Numbered from the stretch's first letter, positions 35,201 to 44,080 are shown. The stretch: DNA of 64,000 nucleotides from Ferdinandcohnia sp036962685 (GCF_036962685.1 NZ_JBALOP010000018.1:1-64000); one strand, 5' to 3'. Notes: generated by a model from the sequence alone, not told the origin. Translations and numbers: made by a program.

Positions 35201-35203
35201 CAT

Positions 35204-35232
35204 AAAAAGCAGCTACCCGAGGATAGCTGCTT
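35204..35232 (-). terminator. Terminator after the CatE-like gene
   Basis: Minus-strand stem AAGCAGCTA / TAGCTGCTT followed by TTTATGG. Confidence 0.8.
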
Positions 35233-35245
35233 AATCTTATTTTAC

Positions 35246-36097
35246 CTATGCAGTAACAAGTCTTATTTTATTGTTAGAAGGATCCTTAGTAACCATGACT
35301 CCGTCCTCTTCTTGGACATGTGCTCCGATTTGCTTTAGGTTTTCGACGGTTGTTTGTAATGCTTCTTCGTTTGGCAGTACAAGTGTGAACCACTTAATTC
35401 CTGCGCTATTTTCTGATGGTGCAGGTGCACCTACGCCATTCCATGTGTTAAGTCCAATGTGGTGGTGGTAGCCGCCTGTTGAAATGAATAATGCCATGCC
35501 TCCATAACGAGTGACAACATCAAAACCAAGACCTTTTGTATAGTATTCTTCGGTTTTTGCTAACTCAGATACATGCATGTGAATATGTCCCATTACAGTT
35601 CCCTCAGGAAGTCCGGTCCATTTTTCGCCATTCGCAGCTGCTAGCACGCCTTGGCCATCAAGTGGTTCTGTCACCATTTTTACTTCGCCATTTGACCATT
35701 CCCATTCTGTATCAGGACGGTCTGAGTAAATTTCAATTCCATTTCCATCCGGATCATCTAAATAGAGAGCTTCACTCACTGCGTGATCAGATGCGCCAAT
35801 TGGTATATTATTTTGGACTAAATGATAAAGAACTTTTCCTAGATCAGCTCGTGTTGGTAAAAGCAGTGCGTAATGATAAAGCCCTGTTCGGCGTGGTTCT
35901 TTTGGTGTAATGTTTTCAGGCTGTTCAATTGATAACAATGGTGTTTTGCCATCCGCAGTTAAAAGCGCCTTTTTATCAGACTGCTCTAATACCTTAAATC
36001 CAATGACATTTTGATAAAATGTTAAGGAACGCTGTAAATCAGTTACCTTTAATTCTACAAGACCTACAAATGTATATGGTGGGCGTTGATATTTCAT
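35246..36097 (-). CDS. VOC-family ring-cleaving dioxygenase (CatE-like)
   Basis: 283 residues with two vicinal-oxygen-chelate halves. The first carries VGLVELKVTDLQRSLTFYQ, the second GHIHMHVSELAKTEEYY, HHHIGLNTWNG and WFTLVLP. The metal ligands are expected at the HMHV histidine, the HHIG histidine and a late glutamate or aspartate. The closest known type is B. subtilis CatE, catechol-2,3-dioxygenase, used in quinone detoxification. It is divergent from an HxlR regulator, as expected for that system. AGGAGG precedes two ATG codons; the second has better spacing. Confidence 0.87.
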   Translation of the reverse strand: MKYQRPPYTFVGLVELKVTDLQRSLTFYQNVIGFKVLEQSDKKALLTADGKTPLLSIEQPENITPKEPRRTGLYHYALLLPTRADLGKVLYHLVQNNIPIGASDHAVSEALYLDDPDGNGIEIYSDRPDTEWEWSNGEVKMVTEPLDGQGVLAAANGEKWTGLPEGTVMGHIHMHVSELAKTEEYYTKGLGFDVVTRYGGMALFISTGGYHHHIGLNTWNGVGAPAPSENSAGIKWFTLVLPNEEALQTTVENLKQIGAHVQEEDGVMVTKDPSNNKIRLVTA

Positions 36098-36124
36098 TTT
36101 CATGTGCCTCCTATTTTTCATTAG

Positions 36125-36145
36125 TAACTTACTTTATGTAAGTAA
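36125..36145. promoter_or_regulatory. Probable HxlR-type operator between catE-like and regulator genes
   Basis: Perfect inverted repeat ACTTAC-TTTAT-GTAAGT at 36127-36143, extending to TAA..TTA. The ACTTAC/GTAAGT arms resemble sites of YodB/CatR-type thiol repressors that control quinone-detoxification genes. Confidence 0.65.
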
Positions 36146-36228
36146 TTATATTTTTGTAATTAAATTATGTCAAGTATGTTTATTATTTCTTACATGCGCT
36201 ATAATATATTCATAGGGGTGAAGGAAAT

Positions 36229-36546
36229 ATGGATACAAAAGTAATTTGTCCTAAATTCGAAAAAGCTATGAATTTAATTGGGCAACGGTGGACAGGACTT
36301 GTCATTTACCAACTTCTATCCGGTCCACAGCGTTTTTGCACGATGGAATCTTCGATTGGAATCAGTGGGAGAGTACTTTCAGAAAGACTTAAAGACTTAG
36401 AAAATCAAGGTATCATAAAACGACACGTATACCCAGAAACCCCTGTACGTATTGAATATTCATTAACTGAAAAAGGGTTGGCCTTAAAACCTTTAATGGA
36501 TGAAATCCAAAAATGGTCGCAGGACTGGATTAAAATAGAATCATAA
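36229..36546 (+). CDS. HxlR/DUF24-family transcriptional regulator (CatR/YodB-like)
   Basis: 105 residues with a winged helix-turn-helix: KFEKAMNLIGQRWTGLVIYQLLSG, ISGRVLSERLKDLENQGIIKRHVY and VRIEYSLTEKGLALKPL. A conserved cysteine is near the N-terminus (VICPKFEKA), as in YodB, CatR and HypR, where it senses quinones. It is divergent from the CatE-like gene. Redox control of that gene is inference. Confidence 0.87.
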   Translation: MDTKVICPKFEKAMNLIGQRWTGLVIYQLLSGPQRFCTMESSIGISGRVLSERLKDLENQGIIKRHVYPETPVRIEYSLTEKGLALKPLMDEIQKWSQDWIKIES

Positions 36547-36556
36547 ACATCACAGT

Positions 36557-36590
36557 AAAGCAGATTGTTTCTAACGCAATCTGCTTTTAA
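36557..36590 (+). terminator. Terminator after the HxlR gene
   Basis: Stem AAAGCAGATTG / CAATCTGCTTTT followed by a short T run, merging into the family B repeat. Confidence 0.8.
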
Positions 36591-36756
36591 CTTTATTCAG
36601 CGGAATTAGGAACTTCTGCTGAATAAAGTTAAAGCCTCCGGCGGATGCCACGATTTTTCAAAGGAAATTTTTCGAGCAGTAAGATCAAAGACTAAAAACG
36701 CCACATCGTGTGGGCCTAAAAAAATCGGGCGCAAATACGCCAAGGCGCATTTGATT
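36589..36756 (+). repeat. Dispersed structured element, family B copy with internal deletion
   Basis: Begins with palindrome AACTTTATTCAGCGGAA / TTCTGCTGAATAAAGTT, then GCCTCCGGCGGATGCCACGA, TTTCAAAGGAAA, GATCAAAGACTAAA, and ends with CAAATACGCCAAGGCGCATTTG. The two internal hairpins are fused into CCACATCGTGTGGGCC, as if the 30-odd bases between the two GTGG arms were deleted. Confidence 0.85.
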
Positions 36757-36864
36757 ATTCATAAGCCTCAGGTCTTATTTGGAAATATATCGGTAGTGCG
36801 TTACATCATTTCGTTTCTTCCTTTACGATAGAAATAGAATAAATGATAAAGGCAGGTTAGAAAA

Positions 36865-37716
36865 ATGAAGAAAATATTAATCATATTTTTCGTACTTATT
36901 GGGGCTTATTTATTGATAACAAATCTGTACCGAATTCCTGGGCTTCCTTTTGGGAACTCTGGAGATTCTGTCACGGTTACGGACAAAATTGATGAAATCC
37001 AAATTGATATATCATCGATTAGCACCACTGTCATCCCTGAAAACCGCAACGACGTGGAAGCCGAGCTAAAAGGAAAAGGCAAAGTTCATGTATCAAAAAG
37101 CGGAGACACGATAGAGGTTACCTATGAACGTGGCTTTTTCAACTTGGGCTGGTTCCCTTTCTTTGATAAAACGAAGCTAACTGTGTATATCCCAGAGGAT
37201 TATGATCAAGATCTATCACTTAGAGTAGGTTCTGGTCATTTGGAATTTGACGGTGCTCCAATGGAGCTAAACAAGCTTTCTGCAGATATCCATTCCGGAA
37301 ATATGAGATTAGAAAACCTTTCCGCTAAAAACTTTACACACAACGTTGCTTCTGGAAATTCTAATATCGAAAAGCTAACAACAAAAAGTGGGGAAATCGA
37401 TGTTCGCTCTGGTAATGTGACAGTGGATGATTATGAGGGAAAACTAGAAGTTGACGTCCACTCTGGGCGTTTAAAAGCAACTATTTCAGAACTCGCAGAT
37501 TCAATTGATGCAAGCGTAAAATCGGGTTTACTTGATATTGATTTACCAAAGGATGCTGACTTTACTCTAAAAGGTAAAGTAAATAGCGGATTCATCTCCA
37601 GCGATTTTTCACTAGATGACTCGAAAAAGGATAAAGGGACTATTGAAGGAAAACACGGCGCTGGTACTCATAATATAAATATTGAGGTCAATAGTGGAAA
37701 AGCTAGCATCCGATAA
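36865..37716 (+). CDS. DUF4097 (adhesin/LiaG-like) membrane-anchored protein
   Basis: 283 residues. One N-terminal membrane segment (ILIIFFVLIGAYLLITNLY) anchors an extracellular DUF4097 beta-helix with repeated short strands (VGSGHLEFDG, IHSGNMRLENL, VASGNSNIEKL, VRSGNVTVDDYEG, VHSGRLKATI, VKSGLLDIDL). The repeated SG motif gives a right-handed helix. LiaG-type proteins have no known biochemical role. The stop codon lies in the end of a family C repeat. Confidence 0.85.
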   Translation: MKKILIIFFVLIGAYLLITNLYRIPGLPFGNSGDSVTVTDKIDEIQIDISSISTTVIPENRNDVEAELKGKGKVHVSKSGDTIEVTYERGFFNLGWFPFFDKTKLTVYIPEDYDQDLSLRVGSGHLEFDGAPMELNKLSADIHSGNMRLENLSAKNFTHNVASGNSNIEKLTTKSGEIDVRSGNVTVDDYEGKLEVDVHSGRLKATISELADSIDASVKSGLLDIDLPKDADFTLKGKVNSGFISSDFSLDDSKKDKGTIEGKHGAGTHNINIEVNSGKASIR

Positions 37717-37866
37717 AGTGAAACTTCATTCAGCGGGGGTTTTTTTCATCCCCCGCTGAATGTTAGTTGAACCAATCGGGCAATTACTGGCAGTCGATCC
37801 CACACTTATACTTCTTCGCTTTCCCCAAAGTCTTGAAGTGGGGTCTTACTGCCAGTTATTGCGGGA
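37714..37866 (-). repeat. Dispersed palindromic element, family C copy 2
   Basis: Minus-oriented relative of 2013-2119. Its 5' side is CCGCAATAACTGGCAGTAAG, and an inner ACTGCCAG gives a long inverted repeat. Its 3' side is a hairpin GCGGGGG / CCCCCGC with an ATGAAAAAAA loop, then TGAATGAAGTTTCACTTTATC. The last six bases carry the stop codon of the DUF4097 gene on the other strand. The hairpin can also act as a terminator for that gene. Confidence 0.65.
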
Positions 37867-37870
37867 TAAG

Positions 37871-37900
37871 GTAAAAGCGCTCGTAATTGAGCGCTTTTAC
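37871..37900. terminator. Terminator after the polysaccharide deacetylase gene
   Basis: Stem GTAAAAGCGCTC / GAGCGCTTTTAC with loop GTAATT. It is symmetrical, so it may work in both directions. Confidence 0.8.
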
Positions 37901-37906
37901 TGTTTA

Positions 37907-38794
37907 TTACTGATAGGCTTGAATTCCTAACATTGTTTCTAAATCTACAATTTCATAGCCTTGTTTCTGTAATTCTTCTATGATGCTTGGCAATGCCTCA
38001 TATGTATCGTATTCATCGGAATCCGTGTGCATGAGGATAATATCACCGTTCCGTATGTTTTTAACTACATTTGAATAAATCACATCTGTGCTTTTTTGCG
38101 CCCAATCGAGTGAATCAATTGACCAAAGGATTATTGAATAATTCTCTTCTTTCGCCACGTCAGCAACTAATTCATTCGTTGACCCATAAGGGGTCCTAAT
38201 TAATGCCGGCTCTTTGCCAATGATCGATTCGATCACATCACCCGCCTGCACGATTTCATTCCGGATTTCCGCTTCCCCCAACAGATCCAGTTGAACATGG
38301 TGATAGCTATGGCTTAACACGAGATGCCCTTTTTCATAGGCCTCTTTTACAACCTCTGGGTGCATCTCTGCTTCACTTCCTAAAAAGAAGAAATTCCCCT
38401 TTACCCCGTATTGATTCAAAACCCCAATTACAGCAGATGTCACCGTACTATCTGGTCCATCATCAAAGGTTAAGGCCACCTGCTTTTTATTTGGGCCATT
38501 GATAAATACATTTTCCCTAGTTTTTGAGAATTCGATGATCTCATCACGCCATTTTTGCATGGACGTGACCGTCTTTTTTTCCAGGAATGGTGATTCTCCT
38601 TTAATTTCGAGAAGGTAATCGTTTTTCCATGAAGTATCTGCAGGAAATCTCGCTTCAGGAACGGTATCCTCCTTCGGCTCTATGCTGTGGTTCCCTTTAG
38701 CCACTCCCCCGACTTCCTTCACTTCCTTTGAAACGCAGGAAGATAACAAGCACACTGAACATATAATAAGAAATAGAATCACCTTCTGGTTCAT
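37907..38794 (-). CDS. Polysaccharide deacetylase lipoprotein
   Basis: 295 residues. The lipobox LLSSC is near residue 18. The NodB domain has the catalytic TFDDGPD, the metal-binding HSYHH and RTPYGSTNEL, and ILWSIDSLDW. It probably deacetylates peptidoglycan or a related glycan outside the membrane. The ATG at 38794 has GGGGGAG upstream; the earlier ATG adds 11 residues and lacks a site. Confidence 0.92.
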   Translation of the reverse strand: MNQKVILFLIICSVCLLSSCVSKEVKEVGGVAKGNHSIEPKEDTVPEARFPADTSWKNDYLLEIKGESPFLEKKTVTSMQKWRDEIIEFSKTRENVFINGPNKKQVALTFDDGPDSTVTSAVIGVLNQYGVKGNFFFLGSEAEMHPEVVKEAYEKGHLVLSHSYHHVQLDLLGEAEIRNEIVQAGDVIESIIGKEPALIRTPYGSTNELVADVAKEENYSIILWSIDSLDWAQKSTDVIYSNVVKNIRNGDIILMHTDSDEYDTYEALPSIIEELQKQGYEIVDLETMLGIQAYQ

Positions 38795-38938
38795 GAAATC
38801 GCTCCCCCTTTTCTTCATTCTAAACACTGAAAATATGAATGGAAAGAGTTATTAACAATTTTAACAAAATTCTACTGACAAAATTTTCAATCTATTTTAT
38901 TATTAACATAATAAACTAATTACCTAGGGGGTCTTATC

Positions 38939-39688
38939 ATGAGTATTGCGCTCATTTCCGATATTCATGGAAATATGACAGCACTTGAAGCCGTACTAGA
39001 ACATATCAAAGATCGTGGAATCAAGACGATTCTTTGTCTTGGAGACCTTGTAGGAAAAGGGCCAAACTCAGCTGCCGCCGTTGACCTGATTCGAGAGGTG
39101 TGTGAGGTTGCTCTTTTGGGGAATTGGGATGATTTTATTCAAAATGAACATCCTGATGAAGGGATCAAATGGCATCAAAAACAGCTTGGAGAAGAACGCC
39201 TTTCATATTTAGGAACACTTCCCTTTCATTATGATTTTTATATAAGTGGTAAATACATTCGGTTGTACCACGCCTCAGCAAAAAGTGTCCACCACCGTGT
39301 TGTCCCGATGGTTCATTCCAATGATGAAAAAAGAGCCATGTTCGATCTCTCCGAATGGATTACTCCTTTAGAGACAAAGACACCGGACGTAATCGGATTT
39401 GGAGATATTCATGCTGCCTTGATTGAGCCAATGGGTACAGAACAAACGCTTTTAAATGTTGGGAGTGTTGGCAACCCTCTCGATACAACACAAGCAACCT
39501 TTGCTATATTACACGGTAAGTATCAATCAAAAGAAGTCGCACCATTTTCAATCGAAATTGTTCGTATCCCATATGATGTTGAAAAAGAGTTAAGCATTGC
39601 CGCCGAAATGGGCTTGCCGTCCTTTGATCAATATGCAGCTGAGCTTCGTGAAGCGTATTACCGAGGGACATCGAAAAGGGAAAAATAA
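38939..39688 (+). CDS. Metallophosphoesterase (YfcE/Calcineurin-like family)
   Basis: 249 residues. The two-metal motif set is complete: SDIHGNMTALEAVL, LGDLVGKGPNS, LGNWDD, LYHASAKS and GFGDIHAALI, LLNVGSVGNPLDTTQATF. This is the small single-domain type that includes YfcE phosphodiesterases and diadenosine polyphosphatase-like enzymes. The substrate cannot be read from sequence. Start after GGGGG with an ATG. Confidence 0.9.
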   Translation: MSIALISDIHGNMTALEAVLEHIKDRGIKTILCLGDLVGKGPNSAAAVDLIREVCEVALLGNWDDFIQNEHPDEGIKWHQKQLGEERLSYLGTLPFHYDFYISGKYIRLYHASAKSVHHRVVPMVHSNDEKRAMFDLSEWITPLETKTPDVIGFGDIHAALIEPMGTEQTLLNVGSVGNPLDTTQATFAILHGKYQSKEVAPFSIEIVRIPYDVEKELSIAAEMGLPSFDQYAAELREAYYRGTSKREK

Positions 39689-39837
39689 CTAGTTCGTGAA
39701 ACTTGCACAAGACAATTGAATACATGTAAAATAATAAAATAAACAAATATTTACATGAATAATTTTCAGTTTTAAAGGATATAATGTTTTTAATTTTTAA
39801 ACCTCTATAAATATAAAACCCTGAGAGGAGAATTACC

Positions 39838-40008
39838 ATGACCACCAATAACGAATCTAAAAAAGAGATCACGGTTAATTCAACTGTCCAGCTAAAAGGG
39901 ATAGTAAAAGCAATATTTAATGATTCCATCCATGTGCAAATTGGAGGAAAAATCATTACGCTTCCCGCTTCAAATCTTTTAAAACAAAACAAAACACCAT
40001 TGACCTAA
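39838..40008 (+). CDS. 56-residue hypothetical protein
   Basis: ATG after GAGAGGAGA. The product begins MTTNNESKKEITVNSTVQLKG and has IVKAIFNDSIHVQIGGKIITLP, a short beta-rich core with small-barrel character. It is followed by a strong bidirectional terminator. Family not recognised; it is a free-standing gene between the metallophosphoesterase and ecfT genes. Confidence 0.72.
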   Translation: MTTNNESKKEITVNSTVQLKGIVKAIFNDSIHVQIGGKIITLPASNLLKQNKTPLT

Positions 40009-40014
40009 TACAGG

Positions 40015-40045
40015 AAAAGGAATACCACAGCTGGTATTCCTTTTT
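40015..40045. terminator. Bidirectional terminator
   Basis: Stem AAAAGGAATACCA / TGGTATTCCTTTTT with loop CAGC, between the 56-residue gene and ecfT. Confidence 0.9.
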
Positions 40046-40046
40046 A

Positions 40047-40877
40047 TTATAGGAAAGGATTATAAAATCGATTACCATCATGGAATGTTACGACCATGGA
40101 GATGATTAATATAGCAATAAATAAAAACACCGTTACATAATCTGCAACCTGAAATGAGCGTAAACTATACCAGGTTCGCTTTTTGTTTTTTCCGAATCCT
40201 CGTAGTTCCATTGCATTACTGATTGTTTCTATTTTGTCTAAGCTCGATAAGATCAAAGGGATAATAATGGAGGCCACATTTTTTATCCGCTTATGCAGCC
40301 TTTCATTTTTCGACATATCGATTCCTCTTGCTTGCTGAGAACGTGCGATGTTCCAAAAATCTCTTTGAATCTCTGGAATATAGCGCAATGCAAGTGCCAC
40401 CGCATAAGAAACACGATAGCTAATCCCGATACGATTTAAGGATGCAGCAAATTCACTCGGATGTGTTGTCACAATAAATAATAACGCCGCTGGAATCACT
40501 GTAAAATACTTAAGTGTAATATTAAACTGATAAAACAGCTGTTCCAAAGTGAGATTGTATCTCCCAAATAATTCAAATACCACATGACTTGTCCCATAAA
40601 TCTTGACTCCCTCTTGAGGGGAGAAAGCATAGATTGCAATATTATTAATTAGCAAGAAGAATAGGATAAACAGAAGCACAAACGAAATCTCTTTTAGCTT
40701 AACCTTAGAAACTTGAAAAATGATCAGGCTAATCGCAAATAAAAATAGAAGGATATGTGTGTCGTACGTTAACATCGCAGCAGTGGACCATAAAATAAAG
40801 CAAATCAGCTTTGTAGCACCTGTAAGGTGATGAACTGGTGACTTGCGCTCAATATAGGATAGCATCTCTACTGCCAT
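40047..40877 (-). CDS. ECF transporter transmembrane component EcfT (CbiQ family)
   Basis: 276 residues with about six membrane segments. The coupling-helix motif ARSQQARGIDMS (A-R-G) and RNIASI-like ALALRYIPEIQRDFWN are typical of EcfT. The protein links the S component to the ATPases. It overlaps the fused ATPase gene by 10 bp and is the last gene of the Met T-box operon. Confidence 0.92.
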   Translation of the reverse strand: MAVEMLSYIERKSPVHHLTGATKLICFILWSTAAMLTYDTHILLFLFAISLIIFQVSKVKLKEISFVLLFILFFLLINNIAIYAFSPQEGVKIYGTSHVVFELFGRYNLTLEQLFYQFNITLKYFTVIPAALLFIVTTHPSEFAASLNRIGISYRVSYAVALALRYIPEIQRDFWNIARSQQARGIDMSKNERLHKRIKNVASIIIPLILSSLDKIETISNAMELRGFGKNKKRTWYSLRSFQVADYVTVFLFIAILIISMVVTFHDGNRFYNPFL

Positions 40878-42580
40878 GTTTTTCGCACCTGCCTATCATA
40901 TTCAATAAAACGTTCAATGAATTCAAGTGGTTCCGCTATTCCTGCTCGTTTTGCTAATTCAAACAAGGATGTTTCCTTTAAGTTTGCTTGTTTAATAATT
41001 TCAGAATCTGTTAACACACTTGCAGCCGATTGATCGGCAATTTTCTCTCCACCAGCTATCACGATTGCACGTGGCGTATATTCGAGCATGAGATGCATAT
41101 CATGTGTAATCATAATGATGGTAATCCCCTGTTTGTTTAATTCAACGAGAAACTCCATAATTTCTGTGTAATGACGGAGGTCTTGCCCAGCTGTCGGCTC
41201 GTCTAAAATAATGACTTCAGGCTCTAATATAAGAATAGATGCGATGGTCACTCGCTTCTTTTGTCCAAAGCTCAGCGCCGAAATCGGCCATTTTCTAAAT
41301 GGATAAAGGCCACACACCTTAAGTGTTTTTTCAACCCGCTCCCTTATCTCATCTTCAGGTACACCACGGATCACAAGTCCAAGTGCTACTTCATCATAAA
41401 TTAAATGCTTTGAAATCATATGGTTTGGGTTTTGCATAACCATCCCAATCCTCAAAGTTCGCTCCTTGATTGTATCATTCGTTATATCCTGACCTGAAAA
41501 AAGAATTTTCCCAGAGTTTGGCTTTTCAAATCCGCAAATGAGCTTGGAAAGGGTGGATTTCCCAGCGCCATTTTTTCCAACGATACTTACCAACTCGCCT
41601 TTTTTAATGGAAAATGATACATTCCGAATAGTTTCTCTTCCTTGATGATAGCTAAATGAAAGATGGTCCACCTCTAAGATAGGTGAAGTCTTCTCCCTCT
41701 TTTTAGGGATTGCCACCTTCTCAAACCATTCTTTTAATCTATCTTTACAGGCATTCACATCAAAGGAAGAAAGATAGGCTGGGTTCATTTCCTCCGTTAT
41801 CTTGCAGCCTGCATACTTTGCTGCTTTAACATACAATGGTTCTCGTAAATGCCGTTCCTCTAATATAGGTTTGGACAAAAGCTCATCGGGTTTCATATCA
41901 CCGACAATTCTACCTTCATCCACGACAATTATTCGGTCTACATGGCGATATAGAACATCCTCTAAGCGATGTTCGATAATAACCACGGTTGTATTCGTCT
42001 CTTTTTGAATCCGATCGATTAGGTCAATTGCATACTGTCCTGTTGCGGGATCAAGATTTGCTAGTGGTTCGTCAAAAAGAAGGATATCTACTTTATCGAC
42101 CATTACTCCTGCAAGAGAGACCCTTTGCTTTTGTCCACCAGATAACTGGTGAAGGGATGACTGTAGATGCTCCTCCATATCCACCATTTTCGATACTTCC
42201 TCAACCGTTTCAATCATACTCTTCTGAGGCAAACAATCATTTTCTAAAGCAAAGGCAATGTCTTCTCCTACCGAAAGACCAATAAATTGTCCATCCGGAT
42301 CCTGCAATACGGTTCTTACCATTTTAGAAATTGTAAAAATATCTAGGTCCTTCGCTTCTTTCCCCTTAATTCTAAGACTACCTTGAATATTTCCTTTATA
42401 GGAAAAGGGAACCAGCCCATTCATGCAATTTCCAATCGTGCTTTTCCCTGATCCTGAAGGCCCTACAATTAATACCTTTTCACCCTCGTATATTTTAAGA
42501 GTAATATCCTGAAGAGTAGGCTCTGCTTGGCTCCGATATGTAAAGCTATAATTTAAAAATTCGATAACAGGTTTTTTCAT
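40868..42580 (-). CDS. Fused ECF transporter ATPase (EcfA-EcfA')
   Basis: About 570 residues with two full ABC ATPase domains. The first has VGPSGSGKSTIG, LSGGQKQRV and LLFDEPLANLD; the second has VGKNGAGKSTLSKL, SFGQKKRV and IILDEPTAGQD. The fusion replaces the separate EcfA1 and EcfA2 of most ECF transporters, as in YkoD-type proteins. The second signature is ALSFGQKKR rather than LSGGQ, usual in one half of such fusions. The ATG at 42580 has a GGGAGAG site. Powers import with EcfT and the S component. Confidence 0.93.
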   Translation of the reverse strand: MKKPVIEFLNYSFTYRSQAEPTLQDITLKIYEGEKVLIVGPSGSGKSTIGNCMNGLVPFSYKGNIQGSLRIKGKEAKDLDIFTISKMVRTVLQDPDGQFIGLSVGEDIAFALENDCLPQKSMIETVEEVSKMVDMEEHLQSSLHQLSGGQKQRVSLAGVMVDKVDILLFDEPLANLDPATGQYAIDLIDRIQKETNTTVVIIEHRLEDVLYRHVDRIIVVDEGRIVGDMKPDELLSKPILEERHLREPLYVKAAKYAGCKITEEMNPAYLSSFDVNACKDRLKEWFEKVAIPKKREKTSPILEVDHLSFSYHQGRETIRNVSFSIKKGELVSIVGKNGAGKSTLSKLICGFEKPNSGKILFSGQDITNDTIKERTLRIGMVMQNPNHMISKHLIYDEVALGLVIRGVPEDEIRERVEKTLKVCGLYPFRKWPISALSFGQKKRVTIASILILEPEVIILDEPTAGQDLRHYTEIMEFLVELNKQGITIIMITHDMHLMLEYTPRAIVIAGGEKIADQSAASVLTDSEIIKQANLKETSLFELAKRAGIAEPLEFIERFIEYDRQVRKTWQ

Positions 42581-42628
42581 TTTACTACTCTCCCAGCAAA
42601 CCATATACTTCTTTTCTAACCAACTATT

Positions 42629-43180
42629 TTATACATCCTTCGTTAAACTTCCGCTTTGGCTTCTTGTTTTTGCATAAGCCACTAATAAAATAGTACCAAT
42701 GATTGCTACAGTAACCATGTTTGCAATTCCTGCTACAATACCTTGAACATACACCTTATTTGCTGGTTCAGCATAAATCCAAACATCCAATGTCGGTGCA
42801 ACAACAAACCAACCAATTGCTTGAGCGACTATTTGAACAATATTGAATGTCACAATCTTTTTCGCATTGATAATTCCCGATTCAATATCAATTTTATTTT
42901 TTGCGAGCCCAAATATAAATCCTACTAGCATTGAGACAACGACCCAGCTCCACCAAACAGAACCCCAAGTAATAGCATCGTTTAATGTATGGCCAATCAA
43001 TCCAATTAAGGCACCTGCTACTGGACCAAACACAACAGCCATTAATGCCAAGAATGCATATGAAGTTTGAATTGTGGTATTAGGAATCGGTGTTGGAACT
43101 GCCGCGAATTTTGCCAAGATCACAAATACAGCAGCCCCAATTCCAATCGCAACAATGGTTTTAACAGATAAACTTTTCAT
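42629..43180 (-). CDS. ECF transporter S component, UPF0397/MtsT type
   Basis: 183 residues with five or six membrane segments (AIGIGAAVFVILAKFAAVPTPIPNT, VFGPVAGALIGLIGHTLND, SVWWSWVVVSMLVGFIFGL). The UPF0397 family is often named riboflavin-type by databases, but MtsT members are tied to methionine-precursor uptake. Here the Met T-box and SAM hydrolase partner favour a methionine-related substrate. Substrate specificity is inference. The second ATG has the better ribosome-site spacing. Confidence 0.86.
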   Translation of the reverse strand: MKSLSVKTIVAIGIGAAVFVILAKFAAVPTPIPNTTIQTSYAFLALMAVVFGPVAGALIGLIGHTLNDAITWGSVWWSWVVVSMLVGFIFGLAKNKIDIESGIINAKKIVTFNIVQIVAQAIGWFVVAPTLDVWIYAEPANKVYVQGIVAGIANMVTVAIIGTILLVAYAKTRSQSGSLTKDV

Positions 43181-43222
43181 AAATTTCATGCCCCCTAATT
43201 ATTTTTTCAATTTAAACAATGA

Positions 43223-44080
43223 TTAATTAAAAATGACTTTTGGTACCTTGCGAACATAAATTTTCCAGTTCGTGCCCGTCTCAATATGATAAGCCTTAGC
43301 AAAAGAACCTTGGTTGATGGCTACCCCAATTTTATCAAGAGAATTAATAAACAATAACGGTTCACCTAGATGACTATCTGCAAATGAACGACCATATGTC
43401 ATAATATTTTTATATACTTGGCGAGTTTCGTTTTCGATGGTCACTTCAAAATGGTCTCCATACTCCACTTTCAGTTGTATGAAAGTCTCGCGCTCAATAT
43501 TCGTCCAGAGATTGCCAAAACGGATATCGAGAATATCAATCGTACCTAAGACACTATCCTTTTGAACCGTTGCCTCTGTTATCTGTAACTCAACAAGAGA
43601 ATCAAGCGGTACACTAGGTCCAACCTCTTCGTATGAAATCACACCCGATGCAAGTCTTGCCCCTGTGTAGGCATATACATCCCTCCCATGAAACGTATAG
43701 GATTCACCTGAAAAAGGTAAACGATTTATGCTTTCATCAATGATCCTCACTTCTTTGATTCCTAATTTATTCTGAATATGTGTGAGAGTGCCATTATCTG
43801 GCGTCACAATATATTGGTTTGTTTCTGTCTTTACAACAATACTACGTCGATCAGAGCCAACACCCGGGTCAACAACTGATACAAAAACAGTGCCTTCTGG
43901 CCAATAGGTTATGGTTTGATATAAGCGATAAGAGCCTTCCCAAATATTATATTGCGGAATGTCATGTGTTAGGTCAAAAATTCGAAGTGATGGGTCTACC
44001 GAAATTGCTACACCATACATTGCACTAACAGCACCATCACTTAATCCAAAGTCTGTTTGTAATACTAGATGATTTGTCAC
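43223..44080 (-). CDS. SAM hydroxide adenosyltransferase (DUF62, SAM hydrolase)
   Basis: 285 residues. The family splits S-adenosylmethionine with water into adenosine and L-methionine. It has LVLQTDFGLSDGAVSAMYG, VDPGVGSDRRSIVV, TPDNGTLTHI and the PFSGESYTFHGRDVYAYTGARLA block. The GTG start follows GGAGG at 9 bp. It is first in the Met T-box operon with the ECF importer, so the operon both imports and frees methionine or its precursors when charged tRNA-Met falls. Confidence 0.88.
   Translation of the reverse strand: MTNHLVLQTDFGLSDGAVSAMYGVAISVDPSLRIFDLTHDIPQYNIWEGSYRLYQTITYWPEGTVFVSVVDPGVGSDRRSIVVKTETNQYIVTPDNGTLTHIQNKLGIKEVRIIDESINRLPFSGESYTFHGRDVYAYTGARLASGVISYEEVGPSVPLDSLVELQITEATVQKDSVLGTIDILDIRFGNLWTNIERETFIQLKVEYGDHFEVTIENETRQVYKNIMTYGRSFADSHLGEPLLFINSLDKIGVAINQGSFAKAYHIETGTNWKIYVRKVPKVIFN

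Noticed and set aside
40868..42580. Cobalt or thiamine (CbiO/YkoD) transporter
   Set aside because: The fused ATPase resembles YkoD, but no cobalamin or TPP riboswitch or biosynthesis gene is present, and the S component and T-box point to methionine instead.
42629..43180. Riboflavin transporter S component
   Set aside because: Family UPF0397 is often labelled so, but no FMN riboswitch is found and the operon is under a Met T-box; the label is not supported here.
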